DNA of 64,000 nucleotides, taken from positions 1,922,001 through 1,986,000 of the forward strand of contig NZ_CP014671.1 of assembly GCF_001697225.1 (NCBI RefSeq). The letters run 5' to 3'. The DNA comes from Immundisolibacter cernigliae. GTDB lineage: Bacteria > Pseudomonadota > Gammaproteobacteria > Immundisolibacterales > Immundisolibacteraceae. The position numbers were made by a program, and so were the translations under genes. Each line of letters opens with the position of its first letter. Within the stretch, counting starts at the first letter, position 1. The notes under the pieces are model-generated. The model ran no database searches, was not told the origin of the DNA, and saw only the letters and a program-made list of their open reading frames with translations. This document shows positions 1-7,294 of the stretch, one piece after another.

Positions 1-61
1 TGGGATTGAAAAACGCCTCGACGGTGGCGGCGTCGTAGTGAGCCGCGCGCACAGCAGTCAT
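1..61 (-). CDS. 5'-partial gene running off the left edge
   Basis: The first 20 codons of a minus-strand gene. The ATG is the complement of 59-61 and a GGAGG Shine-Dalgarno sequence (complement of 66-70) lies 4 nt upstream, so the start is well supported. The visible peptide begins MTAVRAAHYDAATVEAFF and shows no signal peptide or recognisable motif. It lies downstream of the cytochrome c gene in the same direction, so it may belong to the same transcription unit. Function cannot be assigned from 20 residues. Confidence 0.6.
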   Translation of the reverse strand, partial: MTAVRAAHYDAATVEAFFNP

Positions 62-128
62 GAAACCTCCTTGACGAAAAACGGCCGCGGGCCGGGCACC
101 GGCTGGCACCCGGCCCGCGGAATGAGAT

Positions 129-587
129 TCAGTTGAGCTTGAGGATGGCCTCGATCATGGCCCGCGCGGCGGCTTCGTCAAGCTGCGGGTGGGCAATCAT
201 CGGCGTCGGCCCCCATACGCCACCGCCGCCGTGCAGGACTTTCTGCGTCAGCTTGTCCACGGCCTGCGGGTCGGTGCGGTACAGCCCTGCCACGACGCGC
301 AGCGGCGGGCCGATGCGGGCGCCGTTCACGTCGTGGCAGGAATAGCAGCCGTCCTTGATCAAGGTATCCGGCAGGCCGGCGGCCGCAAACGTTGCAGCCG
401 CGCTTTCGGGCGGCAGGGCGGCGACCGGCTCGGCTGGCGCCGGCTGGGTGGCAGGCGCCGGGGCAGTTGCCGGCGGCGGACTTGCCGGCGCGCTGCTGGC
501 CCCGGCTTGCGGCGCCTCCTGATCCTTGCCGCAGCCCGCCAGGCTGGCCACGGTTAGTACCCCCACGAGCAAGCCCTTCATTGACAT
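129..587 (-). CDS. Lipoprotein c-type cytochrome (class I)
   Basis: A 152-residue exported monohaem cytochrome c. The N-terminus is a lipoprotein signal with lipobox LAGC, so Cys19 would be lipidated. An Ala/Pro-rich linker (about residues 28-60) follows, then a compact cytochrome domain with haem motif CYSCH at 81-85 and a likely axial Met130 in GPTPM, as in cytochrome c551/c5-type proteins. It would act as a membrane-tethered periplasmic electron carrier. It is the last clear gene of the Rieske oxygenase unit (3279 to 129), suggesting a redox role in that pathway, although a periplasmic carrier cannot directly serve a cytoplasmic oxygenase. A GTG three codons upstream (596) sits 9 nt behind GGAGG and may be the true start. 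Confidence 0.85.
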   Translation of the reverse strand: MSMKGLLVGVLTVASLAGCGKDQEAPQAGASSAPASPPPATAPAPATQPAPAEPVAALPPESAAATFAAAGLPDTLIKDGCYSCHDVNGARIGPPLRVVAGLYRTDPQAVDKLTQKVLHGGGGVWGPTPMIAHPQLDEAAARAMIEAILKLN

Positions 588-634
588 GCCTGACACGTCG
601 CTTCCCCTCCCGTAACTCGGTGTTTTGGTGACTA

Positions 635-985
635 TCAGCTCGCCAAGAGGCGCCGTTCCATGGTTTCCGACAACACGTCCAGGTGCTCTGCGCCCAGGCT
701 CTCCTGCACATCCGCACCCTTGAACAGCTCCACGCAGACCGCCGCCTCCATGAACATCAGGCCCAGGTACAGCAGCGGCTTTTGCTCGGCCGGCAGCGCG
801 TCGATCGAGAATTTCGACAGATGCTCGGCCAGCGCCTCCATGCGCGGCAACAGCGTGCGGTAGTAGTCGGTCAGCTCGACCATGCTGGAGGCAAGGCGCT
901 TGCGCATCCGGGCATCTTCCGTCGGCAGCGCCCACGGCATGAAGCGCTCCAGATCGGCAAACTCAACGGGCAAGGTATTGGACAT
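635..985 (-). CDS. Conserved-looking hypothetical protein, 116 aa
   Basis: A 116-residue, predominantly helical, acidic protein (begins MSNTLPVEFADLERFMPWAL) with no signal peptide, no membrane segment and no motif I recognise. The start ATG at 985 lies 24 nt after the flavin monooxygenase stop, and the frame fits the operon direction, with the antisense frames clearly being shadows. Its place between the Rieske oxygenase/flavin monooxygenase pair and the cytochrome makes a small accessory or structural subunit possible, but this is inferred only from position. I do not recognise the family. Confidence 0.7.
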   Translation of the reverse strand: MSNTLPVEFADLERFMPWALPTEDARMRKRLASSMVELTDYYRTLLPRMEALAEHLSKFSIDALPAEQKPLLYLGLMFMEAAVCVELFKGADVQESLGAEHLDVLSETMERRLLAS

Positions 986-1009
986 GGCGACCGGTCTCCT
1001 GCTTGTCGA

Positions 1010-2062
1010 TCAGCGCAAGGCCGGCATCACGTCGCGCGCGAACAGTTGCAACGTGCGCGCCACCTGCCACTCGGCCTGGCCGCCAAAATCGGCCATCAGC
1101 GCCAGCTCCTGGAAATCGTAATGACGCTCGCGAAAACGCTGCAACCAGGGGATGAACTGGCTGGGCGTGCCGACGAAGGCAATGTCGTTGGCCAGCACCG
1201 ACTCGAAGGTGTATTCCTTCATCTGGTTCAGGAAGCCGCCGGCGTAGAAGTGGAAGCCACCGCCGCGCAGACGCTCCTTGACCTCCTCGTTATTGATCGA
1301 TTCCTGCGGTACCACCAGGTTGGCGTAGCTGCGCATCATCGGCTCGCGCGCCTCGCGCAGGGCAGTGGCCTCGTCATCGGCCAGGAACACCGGCACCACC
1401 AGGCCGACCTGCGGCGTGTTGCCAGCTTCCTTTGCCGCCGCGGTATAGGCATTGACCGCTTCGGTAAACAGCGGCGGTGGCGCCGCGCCAACCACCACAC
1501 CGCCGCCGCGCCGGCCAGCGTCGCCAAACACGCGCGCGCTGGTGCCGGTCTGGAAGATTTTCAGGCTCGGCTGCAGCGGCTTTGGCACCACCTCGACATC
1601 GCGCACGTTGTAGTGCTTCCCTTCAAAAGAGAAGCGCTCGTTGCTCCAGGCGCGCTGCAGGATTTCGAGCGATTCCTCGTACAGGCCGATGCTGTCGGCC
1701 ATCGGCACGCTGGCCGGGTCGTACAGCCAGCCGTGACCGCGGCCTACACCGACTTCCAGCCGCCCGTCCGTGAGGTGATCGCACTGCGCGATTTCGGCGG
1801 CCAGCACCATTGGATTGTGTACCGGCAGGGTGTGGCACATGGCCCGAAAGCGGATGTTTTTCGAGCGCTGCGCTGCGGCGGCGAAGAACGCCAGTGGGTT
1901 GACCGAAATGGAGAAGGTGGGGAAGAAGTGATGTTCCAGGGTCATGAATACGTCATAACCGAGCGCATCGCCCAGCTCCACGCTGCGCAGGGTCTCGTCA
2001 TAGCGCTGCTTGTAGTTGGCGCCGGGCGAGGCCTGGATTTCGTTGTAGATACCGAACTTCAC
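1010..2062 (-). CDS. LLM-class flavin-dependent monooxygenase
   Basis: A 350-residue luciferase-like (bacterial luciferase superfamily) TIM-barrel protein. The N-terminus MKFGIYNEI, the EHHF segment near residue 43 and the strands with GVGRGHG near 128 are typical of the family, which uses reduced FMN or F420 to oxygenate or oxidise small substrates. The GTG start at 2062 has a good GGAG 6 nt upstream. It is 11 nt downstream of the Rieske oxygenase gene, so the two are almost certainly co-transcribed and probably act on the same substrate. The electron source is not encoded next to it; family members usually rely on a separate flavin reductase. Substrate unknown. Confidence 0.85.
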   Translation of the reverse strand: MKFGIYNEIQASPGANYKQRYDETLRSVELGDALGYDVFMTLEHHFFPTFSISVNPLAFFAAAAQRSKNIRFRAMCHTLPVHNPMVLAAEIAQCDHLTDGRLEVGVGRGHGWLYDPASVPMADSIGLYEESLEILQRAWSNERFSFEGKHYNVRDVEVVPKPLQPSLKIFQTGTSARVFGDAGRRGGGVVVGAAPPPLFTEAVNAYTAAAKEAGNTPQVGLVVPVFLADDEATALREAREPMMRSYANLVVPQESINNEEVKERLRGGGFHFYAGGFLNQMKEYTFESVLANDIAFVGTPSQFIPWLQRFRERHYDFQELALMADFGGQAEWQVARTLQLFARDVMPALR

Positions 2063-2073
2063 GTGAGTCTCCG

Positions 2074-3279
2074 TTAACGCCCGACCAGCCGCTCGACGGT
2101 GCGGTACAGGTGCCGCACAGCCGCTTCCTGGTCAGACAGGGTGATGTTCTTGATGGCGCCGGAATTGAGCGCCCGTTGCGTGACCTCGTTGGTATACAGG
2201 TCTTCCCGGGACAGGTCGCGCAGCACGATCTTGCTGAACTCCTGGCTGATCATCTCGGCCGCCGACTTCGGCTTCGGGAAGTAATAGGCCAGCTCGTACA
2301 CAGTTTCGTTCTGCGACACCGGCCAGAAGGCATCCAGGTAATACCAGCCGGCGCCGACATTGATGCGCGAGAACGGGAACAGGATGTTCAGCTCGAAACC
2401 CCAGTCGGCGCTCTTGTCCTGCTGGGTGCCCGGATAGGCGCCGCGTCCGCCGGTGCCCTGCGTGAACGTGGAGCCGAACTTGAAGGCGATCTGCTCGGTT
2501 GGCGAGAGGTCGTGCGCCGGGTTGCCGGGCACCGACAGGTGCTGGTTGCCGTTTGGCTGCAGCTTCATGTGGCTGATGTTGCAGTACGGGTTGTCGGTGC
2601 CGGTGAAGGCATCCGGCGCCGAACGCTTGTGCACGAAGGCGACGTGGTAGCCCTCCTGAAAGGCGTTCATGGTCACCTTCCAGTTGGCCTTGACGTGGTA
2701 GCGCCAGCGCCCGGCGCAGATCATCTGGTCGAAGGGAAACGGCTTCAGGTCCTGGTTGAAGTCGCCCATCGCCTGTTCCAGCGTCTGGCGCGGCGCGTCA
2801 TCGAAATTGACGAACAGGAAGCCGGCCCAGGTGTCCAGGTGCACCGACGGTAGGCCCATCTTTGACTTGTCGAGGTCGAAGAACTGGCCCTCGTCGGGCA
2901 CGAACTGCACGGTACCGTCGGTGGCGTAGGTCCAACCGTGAAAATCGCACTGCCAGCCCTTCACGCAGCCGTCGGCGGCGCGCACCAGCCGGTTACCGCG
3001 GTGGGTGCAGACATTGTGAAACGCACGCACCTGTCCATCCGGGCCGCGGGCCACGACCACCGAAGTGCCCAGCACCTCGATGTCGCGCACAAAGAAATCG
3101 CCCGGATTCGGAATCTCGTCGGCGCGCTTCAAAAGGTTGAACCACTGATGGCGAAAGATCGCCTCGCGCTCACGAGCAAAGAACTCCGGCTCGATGACCG
3201 GCGCGGTGCTGACCGGACCGGTGTCCAGACCAAAGGCTTGCGTGTGACCACACTGTGGCCGGCCTGCGGGTGCGTTCAT
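2074..3279 (-). CDS. Rieske aromatic-ring-hydroxylating oxygenase, alpha subunit
   Basis: A 401-residue large subunit of a Rieske non-haem iron oxygenase. The [2Fe-2S] site is C91-x-H93-x17-C111-x2-H114, and the catalytic mononuclear iron site is Glu209, His212 and His217 in NAFQEGYHVAFVH; a Glu at the bridging position usually held by Asp is common in some subfamilies. The enzyme would dihydroxylate, monohydroxylate or demethylate an aromatic or cyclic substrate using O2 and NAD(P)H-derived electrons. No beta subunit, ferredoxin or reductase gene adjoins it, so it is either a homotrimeric alpha-only type or borrows partners encoded elsewhere. ATG 3279 follows a GGAGGAG ribosome site. It leads the unit that continues with a flavin monooxygenase and a cytochrome. 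Confidence 0.9.
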   Translation of the reverse strand: MNAPAGRPQCGHTQAFGLDTGPVSTAPVIEPEFFAREREAIFRHQWFNLLKRADEIPNPGDFFVRDIEVLGTSVVVARGPDGQVRAFHNVCTHRGNRLVRAADGCVKGWQCDFHGWTYATDGTVQFVPDEGQFFDLDKSKMGLPSVHLDTWAGFLFVNFDDAPRQTLEQAMGDFNQDLKPFPFDQMICAGRWRYHVKANWKVTMNAFQEGYHVAFVHKRSAPDAFTGTDNPYCNISHMKLQPNGNQHLSVPGNPAHDLSPTEQIAFKFGSTFTQGTGGRGAYPGTQQDKSADWGFELNILFPFSRINVGAGWYYLDAFWPVSQNETVYELAYYFPKPKSAAEMISQEFSKIVLRDLSREDLYTNEVTQRALNSGAIKNITLSDQEAAVRHLYRTVERLVGR

Positions 3280-3320
3280 GTCTCCTCCATGCCGGGTCCG
3301 GCGGCGCCATCGGGCGCGCC

Positions 3321-3334
3321 TGACCGGGCGGTCA
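3321..3334. promoter_or_regulatory. Candidate palindromic operator upstream of the Rieske oxygenase gene
   Basis: TGACCGGGCGGTCA is an inverted repeat with 6-bp arms and a 2-bp spacer, 42 bp before the oxygenase start codon in the 121-bp gap behind the alpha-hydroxy acid oxidase gene. TetR-family repressors often bind sites of this shape. The matching regulator is not in the window, so the assignment rests only on symmetry and position. Confidence 0.35.
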
Positions 3335-3400
3335 TTTACCGTGCGCGGTGTGGAAATCTAACATGGCGATCAGTCCAGGGCGGACAAAAGCAGCGCGCCG

Positions 3401-4540
3401 TCAGGGTTTGAGCGTATCGGACCGCACCGCGGACGCGCGGTGATTGCCGGTCAGGGCCATGGCGACGTCCAGTTCCTGGCGCAGGATGGCCAGCACGCGC
3501 TCGACGCCGCCCTGCCCGCCGGCGCCCAGGCCGTACAGCGCCGCCTTGCCGATCATGCAGGCACGCGCGCCTAGCGCCAGGGCTTTCAGGATGTCGGCAC
3601 CGCTCCGCACGCCGCTGTCGAGGATGACGTCCGCGCTGGTACTCACGGCATCGACCACGCCCGCCAGCGCGCTGATGGTGGACGGCGCGCCGTCCAGCTG
3701 CCGCCCGCCGTGGTTGGACACGATGATGCCGTCAGCCCCGGCGGCAACCGCCTGGCGGGCATCGTCCGGATGCAGAATGCCCTTGACTAGCAGCGGCAGG
3801 TCCCACTCGGCGCGCAGCCAGTCCAGATCGGCCCACGAAATACTGGGATCGATCTGCGTGTTCATGAAGGTACTCAGCGCGATGACGTTGCTGTCCTGGC
3901 CGCCCCAACCGACCAGGTTGCCCAGCGTCAAGCCACGGTGCGGCGCCATGCGCCACAGCCAGGCCGGGTGGCGCAGCAGATCGAGCGCGGTGCGGCGCGT
4001 GAAACGCGGCGGCACGGTGAAGCCGTTGTGGATGTCCTTCTCGCGCTTGCCGCCGCGGGTCAGGTCGACCGTCACCACCAGCGCCCGGTAGCCGGCGGCG
4101 CGGGCACGCTGCAGCAGGCTGCGGGCGAATTCGCGGTCGCGAAAGATATAAAGCTGGAACCACAAATTGCCCGCCGCAGCGTCCATCACCGCTTCCAGCG
4201 AATGGCTGGCGGCGGTGGACAGCACAAACGGAATACCGGCCGCCCGGGCGGCGCGCGCCAGGGCCAGCTCGCCTTCCGGGCGCACCAGGCCGCACAGGCC
4301 CATGGGCGCGATCAGCAGCGGCAGGGCAAGCTGCTCGCCCAGCAGCGTGGTGGACAGATCGACCTGGCTGACGTCGGTCAACACCCGCGGCGCGAAACGC
4401 AGCGGCTCGAAGTCGGCGGTATTGGCCCGCAGGGTGATCTCGCGCTCGGCGCCGCCGTCAACGAAGTCGAACACCATGCGCGGCAGGTAGCGCTTCGCCT
4501 GGCGGCGCAGGTCATCGACACTGGCGCAGACAGCGCTCAC
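3401..4540 (-). CDS. FMN-dependent alpha-hydroxy acid dehydrogenase/oxidase
   Basis: A 379-residue member of the L-lactate dehydrogenase/glycolate oxidase/mandelate dehydrogenase family, which oxidises (S)-2-hydroxy acids to 2-keto acids. The catalytic His277 and substrate-binding Arg280 lie in SNHGGRQLDG, with Lys254 in the LLVKGI FMN strand. The start is GTG at 4540: its GTGA overlaps the TGA of the DUF971 gene, and the N-terminus VSAVCASVDDLRRQAKRYLPR matches the family length. The longer open frame upstream is a shadow of the DUF971 gene. It is last in the pdxA-like/phosphatase/DUF971 unit. Substrate (lactate, mandelate or a pathway intermediate) cannot be decided. Confidence 0.9.
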   Translation of the reverse strand: MSAVCASVDDLRRQAKRYLPRMVFDFVDGGAEREITLRANTADFEPLRFAPRVLTDVSQVDLSTTLLGEQLALPLLIAPMGLCGLVRPEGELALARAARAAGIPFVLSTAASHSLEAVMDAAAGNLWFQLYIFRDREFARSLLQRARAAGYRALVVTVDLTRGGKREKDIHNGFTVPPRFTRRTALDLLRHPAWLWRMAPHRGLTLGNLVGWGGQDSNVIALSTFMNTQIDPSISWADLDWLRAEWDLPLLVKGILHPDDARQAVAAGADGIIVSNHGGRQLDGAPSTISALAGVVDAVSTSADVILDSGVRSGADILKALALGARACMIGKAALYGLGAGGQGGVERVLAILRQELDVAMALTGNHRASAVRSDTLKP

Positions 4541-4902
4541 GGCTGGCGTGACTGGCCCGCCTCGGCCAGGCGATCCAGATACCGCTGCCATAGTGTGTCC
4601 TGCTCGCGGCCCAGGCGGTATAGATAATCGAAGCTGAACAGGCCGCTGTCGTGGCCGTCCGAGAAGGTGATCTGCAGCGCGTAATGACCGATCGGGTCCA
4701 GCCGGGTGATGGCGACGTCCCGCTTGCCGGGCACCAGCACCGCCTGGCCAGGCCCGTGGCCCTGCACCTCGGCCGACGGCGAGTGCACCCGCAGATACTC
4801 GGCCGGCAGATGGAACGCGCTGCCGTCGGCAAAGCGCACCTCGAGCGTGCGCGTCGCCTGGTGCAGGACAATGTCGGACAGGTCCGGCGTCGCGGCGGCC
4901 AT
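4537..4902 (-). CDS. DUF971 (gamma-butyrobetaine hydroxylase-like N-terminal domain) protein
   Basis: A 121-residue single-domain protein. The pattern of an N-terminal DIVLHQATRTLEVRFADG, a central ELPAEYLRVHSPSAE-like segment and a C-terminal ITFSDGHDSGLFSFDYLYRLG is characteristic of DUF971, the small domain also found at the N-terminus of gamma-butyrobetaine hydroxylases. Stand-alone copies are often found near Fe-S cluster or ubiquinone genes, but their role is not settled. The start ATG at 4902 abuts the stop of the phosphatase gene without a gap, and its stop overlaps the GTG of the hydroxy acid oxidase, so translation is probably coupled. Confidence 0.85.
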   Translation of the reverse strand: MAAATPDLSDIVLHQATRTLEVRFADGSAFHLPAEYLRVHSPSAEVQGHGPGQAVLVPGKRDVAITRLDPIGHYALQITFSDGHDSGLFSFDYLYRLGREQDTLWQRYLDRLAEAGQSRQP

Positions 4903-5592
4903 TCAGGCGCCCCAGTCCCGGCACAGGGCGAGCAGGTCGGCCGGCGAGTCGATGCAGGCGTCGGCGCCCCAGCGGGTCACATCTTCACCGGGCGCGATAT
5001 AGCCGTAACCGGCCACCACGGTGCGTGTGCCGGCGGCCTGGCCGGCGGCGATGTCGCGTGGATCGTCGCCCACGAACACGCTGGCCGCCGGCGCCACTCC
5101 CAGCCGCTCGCAGGCCAGCAGCACGCCTTCGGGATCGGGCTTTGGCAGGCGTAGCAGGTCGGGCGTGATCAGGCAGTCGGCGTCCGGCCACACACCCAGC
5201 GCCCGCAGCAGCGGCGTCGCGAAGCGCTCCAGCTTGTTGGTGACGATGCCGATGCGCAGACCCCGCCCGCGCAACTGGTCAAGCACGTCCTCAAAGCCAT
5301 CGAACACCGTTGCCTGGCGGGCGCAGGACTCTGCATAAATGGTCAGGAACCGATCCCGCAACCGGGCGTAATCCGCGTCCTGCGGTCCGATGTCGAGCGC
5401 ACAGGCGAGCATGCCGCGCGCGCCCTGCGGTACGTAGGGCCGCAGCTCGGACACGGCCAGCGGCGCCATGCCCTGCTCATCGCGCAGGCGGTTCAACGCG
5501 TGCGCAAGGTCCGCCGCGGTGTCGGCCAGCGTGCCGTCCAGGTCCAGCAGGACCGCCGCCAGCGGCGCTGCCTGGCGGGCGGCCACACTCAC
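4903..5592 (-). CDS. gph: HAD-family phosphatase, phosphoglycolate phosphatase-like
   Basis: A 229-residue haloacid dehalogenase-type hydrolase. Motif I is LLDLDGTLADT (nucleophile Asp near residue 17), motif II is the VTNKL Thr, and motif III/IV is the KPDPEGV Lys and FVGDDPRD Asp pair, with a helical cap between I and II. It fits Gph-type 2-phosphoglycolate phosphatases, though N-acetylmuramate-6-phosphate phosphatase (MupP) has a very similar layout, so the symbol is provisional. The start is GTG at 5592, overlapping the PdxA-like stop in a GTGA. In this operon it may dephosphorylate a pathway intermediate rather than serve housekeeping. Confidence 0.8.
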   Translation of the reverse strand: MSVAARQAAPLAAVLLDLDGTLADTAADLAHALNRLRDEQGMAPLAVSELRPYVPQGARGMLACALDIGPQDADYARLRDRFLTIYAESCARQATVFDGFEDVLDQLRGRGLRIGIVTNKLERFATPLLRALGVWPDADCLITPDLLRLPKPDPEGVLLACERLGVAPAASVFVGDDPRDIAAGQAAGTRTVVAGYGYIAPGEDVTRWGADACIDSPADLLALCRDWGA

Positions 5593-6578
5593 GCGGCGAC
5601 GGCGTCCTTGTGAAAGCCCTTGCCGGACGCCAGATTGGCGGCCTGACGCATGGCGGTCAGCATCATCTCGTGGCTGGCGATGCCCTTGCCGACGATGTCG
5701 AAGGCCGTGCCGTGCGCCACCGACATGTGGATGTACGGCGTGCCCAGGATCATGGCGCAGTTGCCGACGAAGCCCCAGGTCTTTACCGCGATGTGGCCCT
5801 GGTCGTGGTACATGGCCAGCACCACGTCGTACTCACCGTCGATGCACCAGCGGAACACGCTGTCCGGCGAGGCCGGGCCGGTCACGTTGATGCCCTCGGC
5901 CCTGGCCCGCTCCACGCCGGGCGCAATCTGGGTCTTGTCCTCTTCGCCGTAGGCATGGGCATTCAGGCCCGCCACCACGATGCGCGGGTTGGGAATGCCC
6001 CAGCGCGTGAAATCGTCGTGGATGGTGCGCAGCGCCTTGTAGACCAGATCCGGCGCGATGATGTCGCACACCTGACGCAGCGGGATGTGGTCGGTCAGGT
6101 GCACGACACGCAGGGGGCCCGTGATCAGGAACAGATAGGTCTTGCCGACTTCGACGCTGACCACCTGATCGAACTTGTCCGCCATCTTCAGGGCATCGGT
6201 GTTGATCGGGCCCATGATGGTGGCCTGCACCTTGCCGGCCAGGGCCAGCGCGTCCATTTCCTTCAGCCAGGCGGCGCAGGCGCGCCCGCACTCGGCGTTG
6301 GCCTTGGCTGGGGTGATGAATTTCGGATCCAGCTGGCCGGTGTCGTAAACGTCGATCACGGCCGGGTCCAGACCCGCACCCTCGACATCGCTGACACGGC
6401 GGACCTTCAACTTCAGCCCGAGCATGTCTACCGCCTGCTGCACGGATTCGGTACAGCCAAACACCACCGGCCGGCACTGCTCGTACATGCCGCCCAGCGC
6501 CAGTGACTTGACCACCACTTCCGGCCCGATGCCGCACGGATCACCGGTCATGGTGGCGACCACGGGTTTGTTGGACAT
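5589..6578 (-). CDS. PdxA-family NAD-dependent dehydrogenase (catabolic-type paralogue)
   Basis: A 329-residue PdxA-fold dehydrogenase. The three divalent-metal His ligands of the family are present: His164 (TDHIPLR), His208 (GLNAHAYGE) and His258 (MYHDQGHI). However, the GHTE substrate-phosphate segment of true 4-hydroxythreonine-4-phosphate dehydrogenases is replaced around residues 138-145 (DQVVSVEV), and the last motif reads HDQGHIAVK, closer to what I recall of terephthalate dihydrodiol dehydrogenase TphB. A role in dehydrogenating a cis-dihydrodiol or hydroxy acid of the adjoining pathway is therefore more likely than pyridoxal phosphate synthesis. AAGGAG precedes the ATG at 6578. It heads the unit with phosphatase, DUF971 and hydroxy acid oxidase genes. 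Confidence 0.8.
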   Translation of the reverse strand: MSNKPVVATMTGDPCGIGPEVVVKSLALGGMYEQCRPVVFGCTESVQQAVDMLGLKLKVRRVSDVEGAGLDPAVIDVYDTGQLDPKFITPAKANAECGRACAAWLKEMDALALAGKVQATIMGPINTDALKMADKFDQVVSVEVGKTYLFLITGPLRVVHLTDHIPLRQVCDIIAPDLVYKALRTIHDDFTRWGIPNPRIVVAGLNAHAYGEEDKTQIAPGVERARAEGINVTGPASPDSVFRWCIDGEYDVVLAMYHDQGHIAVKTWGFVGNCAMILGTPYIHMSVAHGTAFDIVGKGIASHEMMLTAMRQAANLASGKGFHKDAVAA

Positions 6579-6660
6579 GGTGTTTCTCCTTCAGTTATGT
6601 ATCGGTGGCGATGCAGATGCCGACCCGCCGCGCAACGGCGGCACGCGGAGGGCGGCCAGA

Positions 6661-6699
6661 ATCGGTCGGCGCCCGCGCGTCGCGCGGGCGCCGACCGAT
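6661..6699 (-). terminator. Perfect 19-bp inverted repeat, likely terminator
   Basis: Positions 6661-6679 and 6681-6699 are exact reverse complements separated by one base (ATCGGTCGGCGCC... arms), forming a very stable GC-rich hairpin. It begins 5 bp beyond the stop codon of the 6705-7094 gene on the minus strand, so it most likely terminates that gene and insulates the PdxA-like unit. There is no clear T-tract, so action may be Rho-assisted. Confidence 0.7.
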
Positions 6700-6704
6700 G
6701 CTCG

Positions 6705-7094
6705 TCAGTCGTTGCGAACCAGCGCCAGTTTCAGGAACAGGCCCTTGAGGTTGTAGTCGATCTTGTTGTCCACCAGGGCGGCGACCCGGTTCAGGGTGCA
6801 GACCAGGTTGAATTTCTGGCCGTGAATCATGTAGCCGTCGGCCGGCATCAGGCTGTGCGGGTTGGTCTTGCGGTCTCGGTAATAGTCGATTTCGAGCACG
6901 CCCTTGATGGACAGGCCCATGGCTTCGGTTGTCAGCATGAGCTGGCGGGCCCGCTCCTCGCTGTCGAAGCCCAGGTACTCGACCAGCCGCGCCGGGTAGG
7001 CGATGGCGTTGATGAAGCGCGACTCCTGCCAGCGCAGCGCCCCCACCACGCCGTCCAGTTCCATCAGATCCTGCAGTTTCAGCGGTTCAGACAT
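6705..7094 (-). CDS. Hypothetical protein, 129 aa, roadblock/DUF2173-like (weak)
   Basis: A 129-residue soluble protein. The N-terminal pattern LQDLMELDGVVGALRW resembles the start of roadblock/LC7-type and DUF2173 proteins, but this is a weak, memory-based similarity. The centre carries an LEIDYYRDRKTNP segment and the C-terminus is a basic helix (GLFLKLALVRND). There is no signal peptide or membrane segment. The ATG at 7094 was chosen over the 58-codon longer frame, whose extra residues lack protein-like composition and enter the divergent intergenic region. It stands alone between two divergent catabolic units and ends at a strong hairpin. Confidence 0.6.
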   Translation of the reverse strand: MSEPLKLQDLMELDGVVGALRWQESRFINAIAYPARLVEYLGFDSEERARQLMLTTEAMGLSIKGVLEIDYYRDRKTNPHSLMPADGYMIHGQKFNLVCTLNRVAALVDNKIDYNLKGLFLKLALVRND

Positions 7095-7220
7095 GGCCTG
7101 TACGTGCTCCGTGCGTTGCACCCGGGCACCGGCGCCCGGGCTTTGAAGATGTGTATGCCGTGCATGGTAGTTCAGCAGCCCGGTCAGCTGCCACCGGCAG
7201 ACCGCAAGCACTACCTGCCA

Positions 7221-7230
7221 AACGATCGTT
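7221..7230. promoter_or_regulatory. Palindrome AACGATCGTT, candidate operator of the CoA-pathway operon
   Basis: A perfect 10-bp palindrome, immediately followed by TATGCT (7230-7235), which could be a -10 element for the plus-strand gene that starts at 7295. No good -35 lies 16-18 bp upstream, which fits a regulated, activator-dependent promoter. It sits in the 200-bp divergent gap between the 129-residue protein and the crotonase. The binding protein is unknown. Confidence 0.35.
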
Positions 7231-7294
7231 ATGCTTAAATCAGCGCCCCGCCGATCGCGGGTACCCAATCCTCAAGAGCCTTAAGGGGGCCCTC

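Noticed and set aside
4541-4924. 507-residue version of the alpha-hydroxy acid oxidase
   Set aside because: The first 128 codons lie over the DUF971 gene in another frame; the GTG at 4540 gives the family-length protein.
5589-6578. Vitamin B6 biosynthesis pdxA
   Set aside because: The substrate-binding segment differs from true PdxA and the context is catabolic, not the usual surA-pdxA-ksgA.
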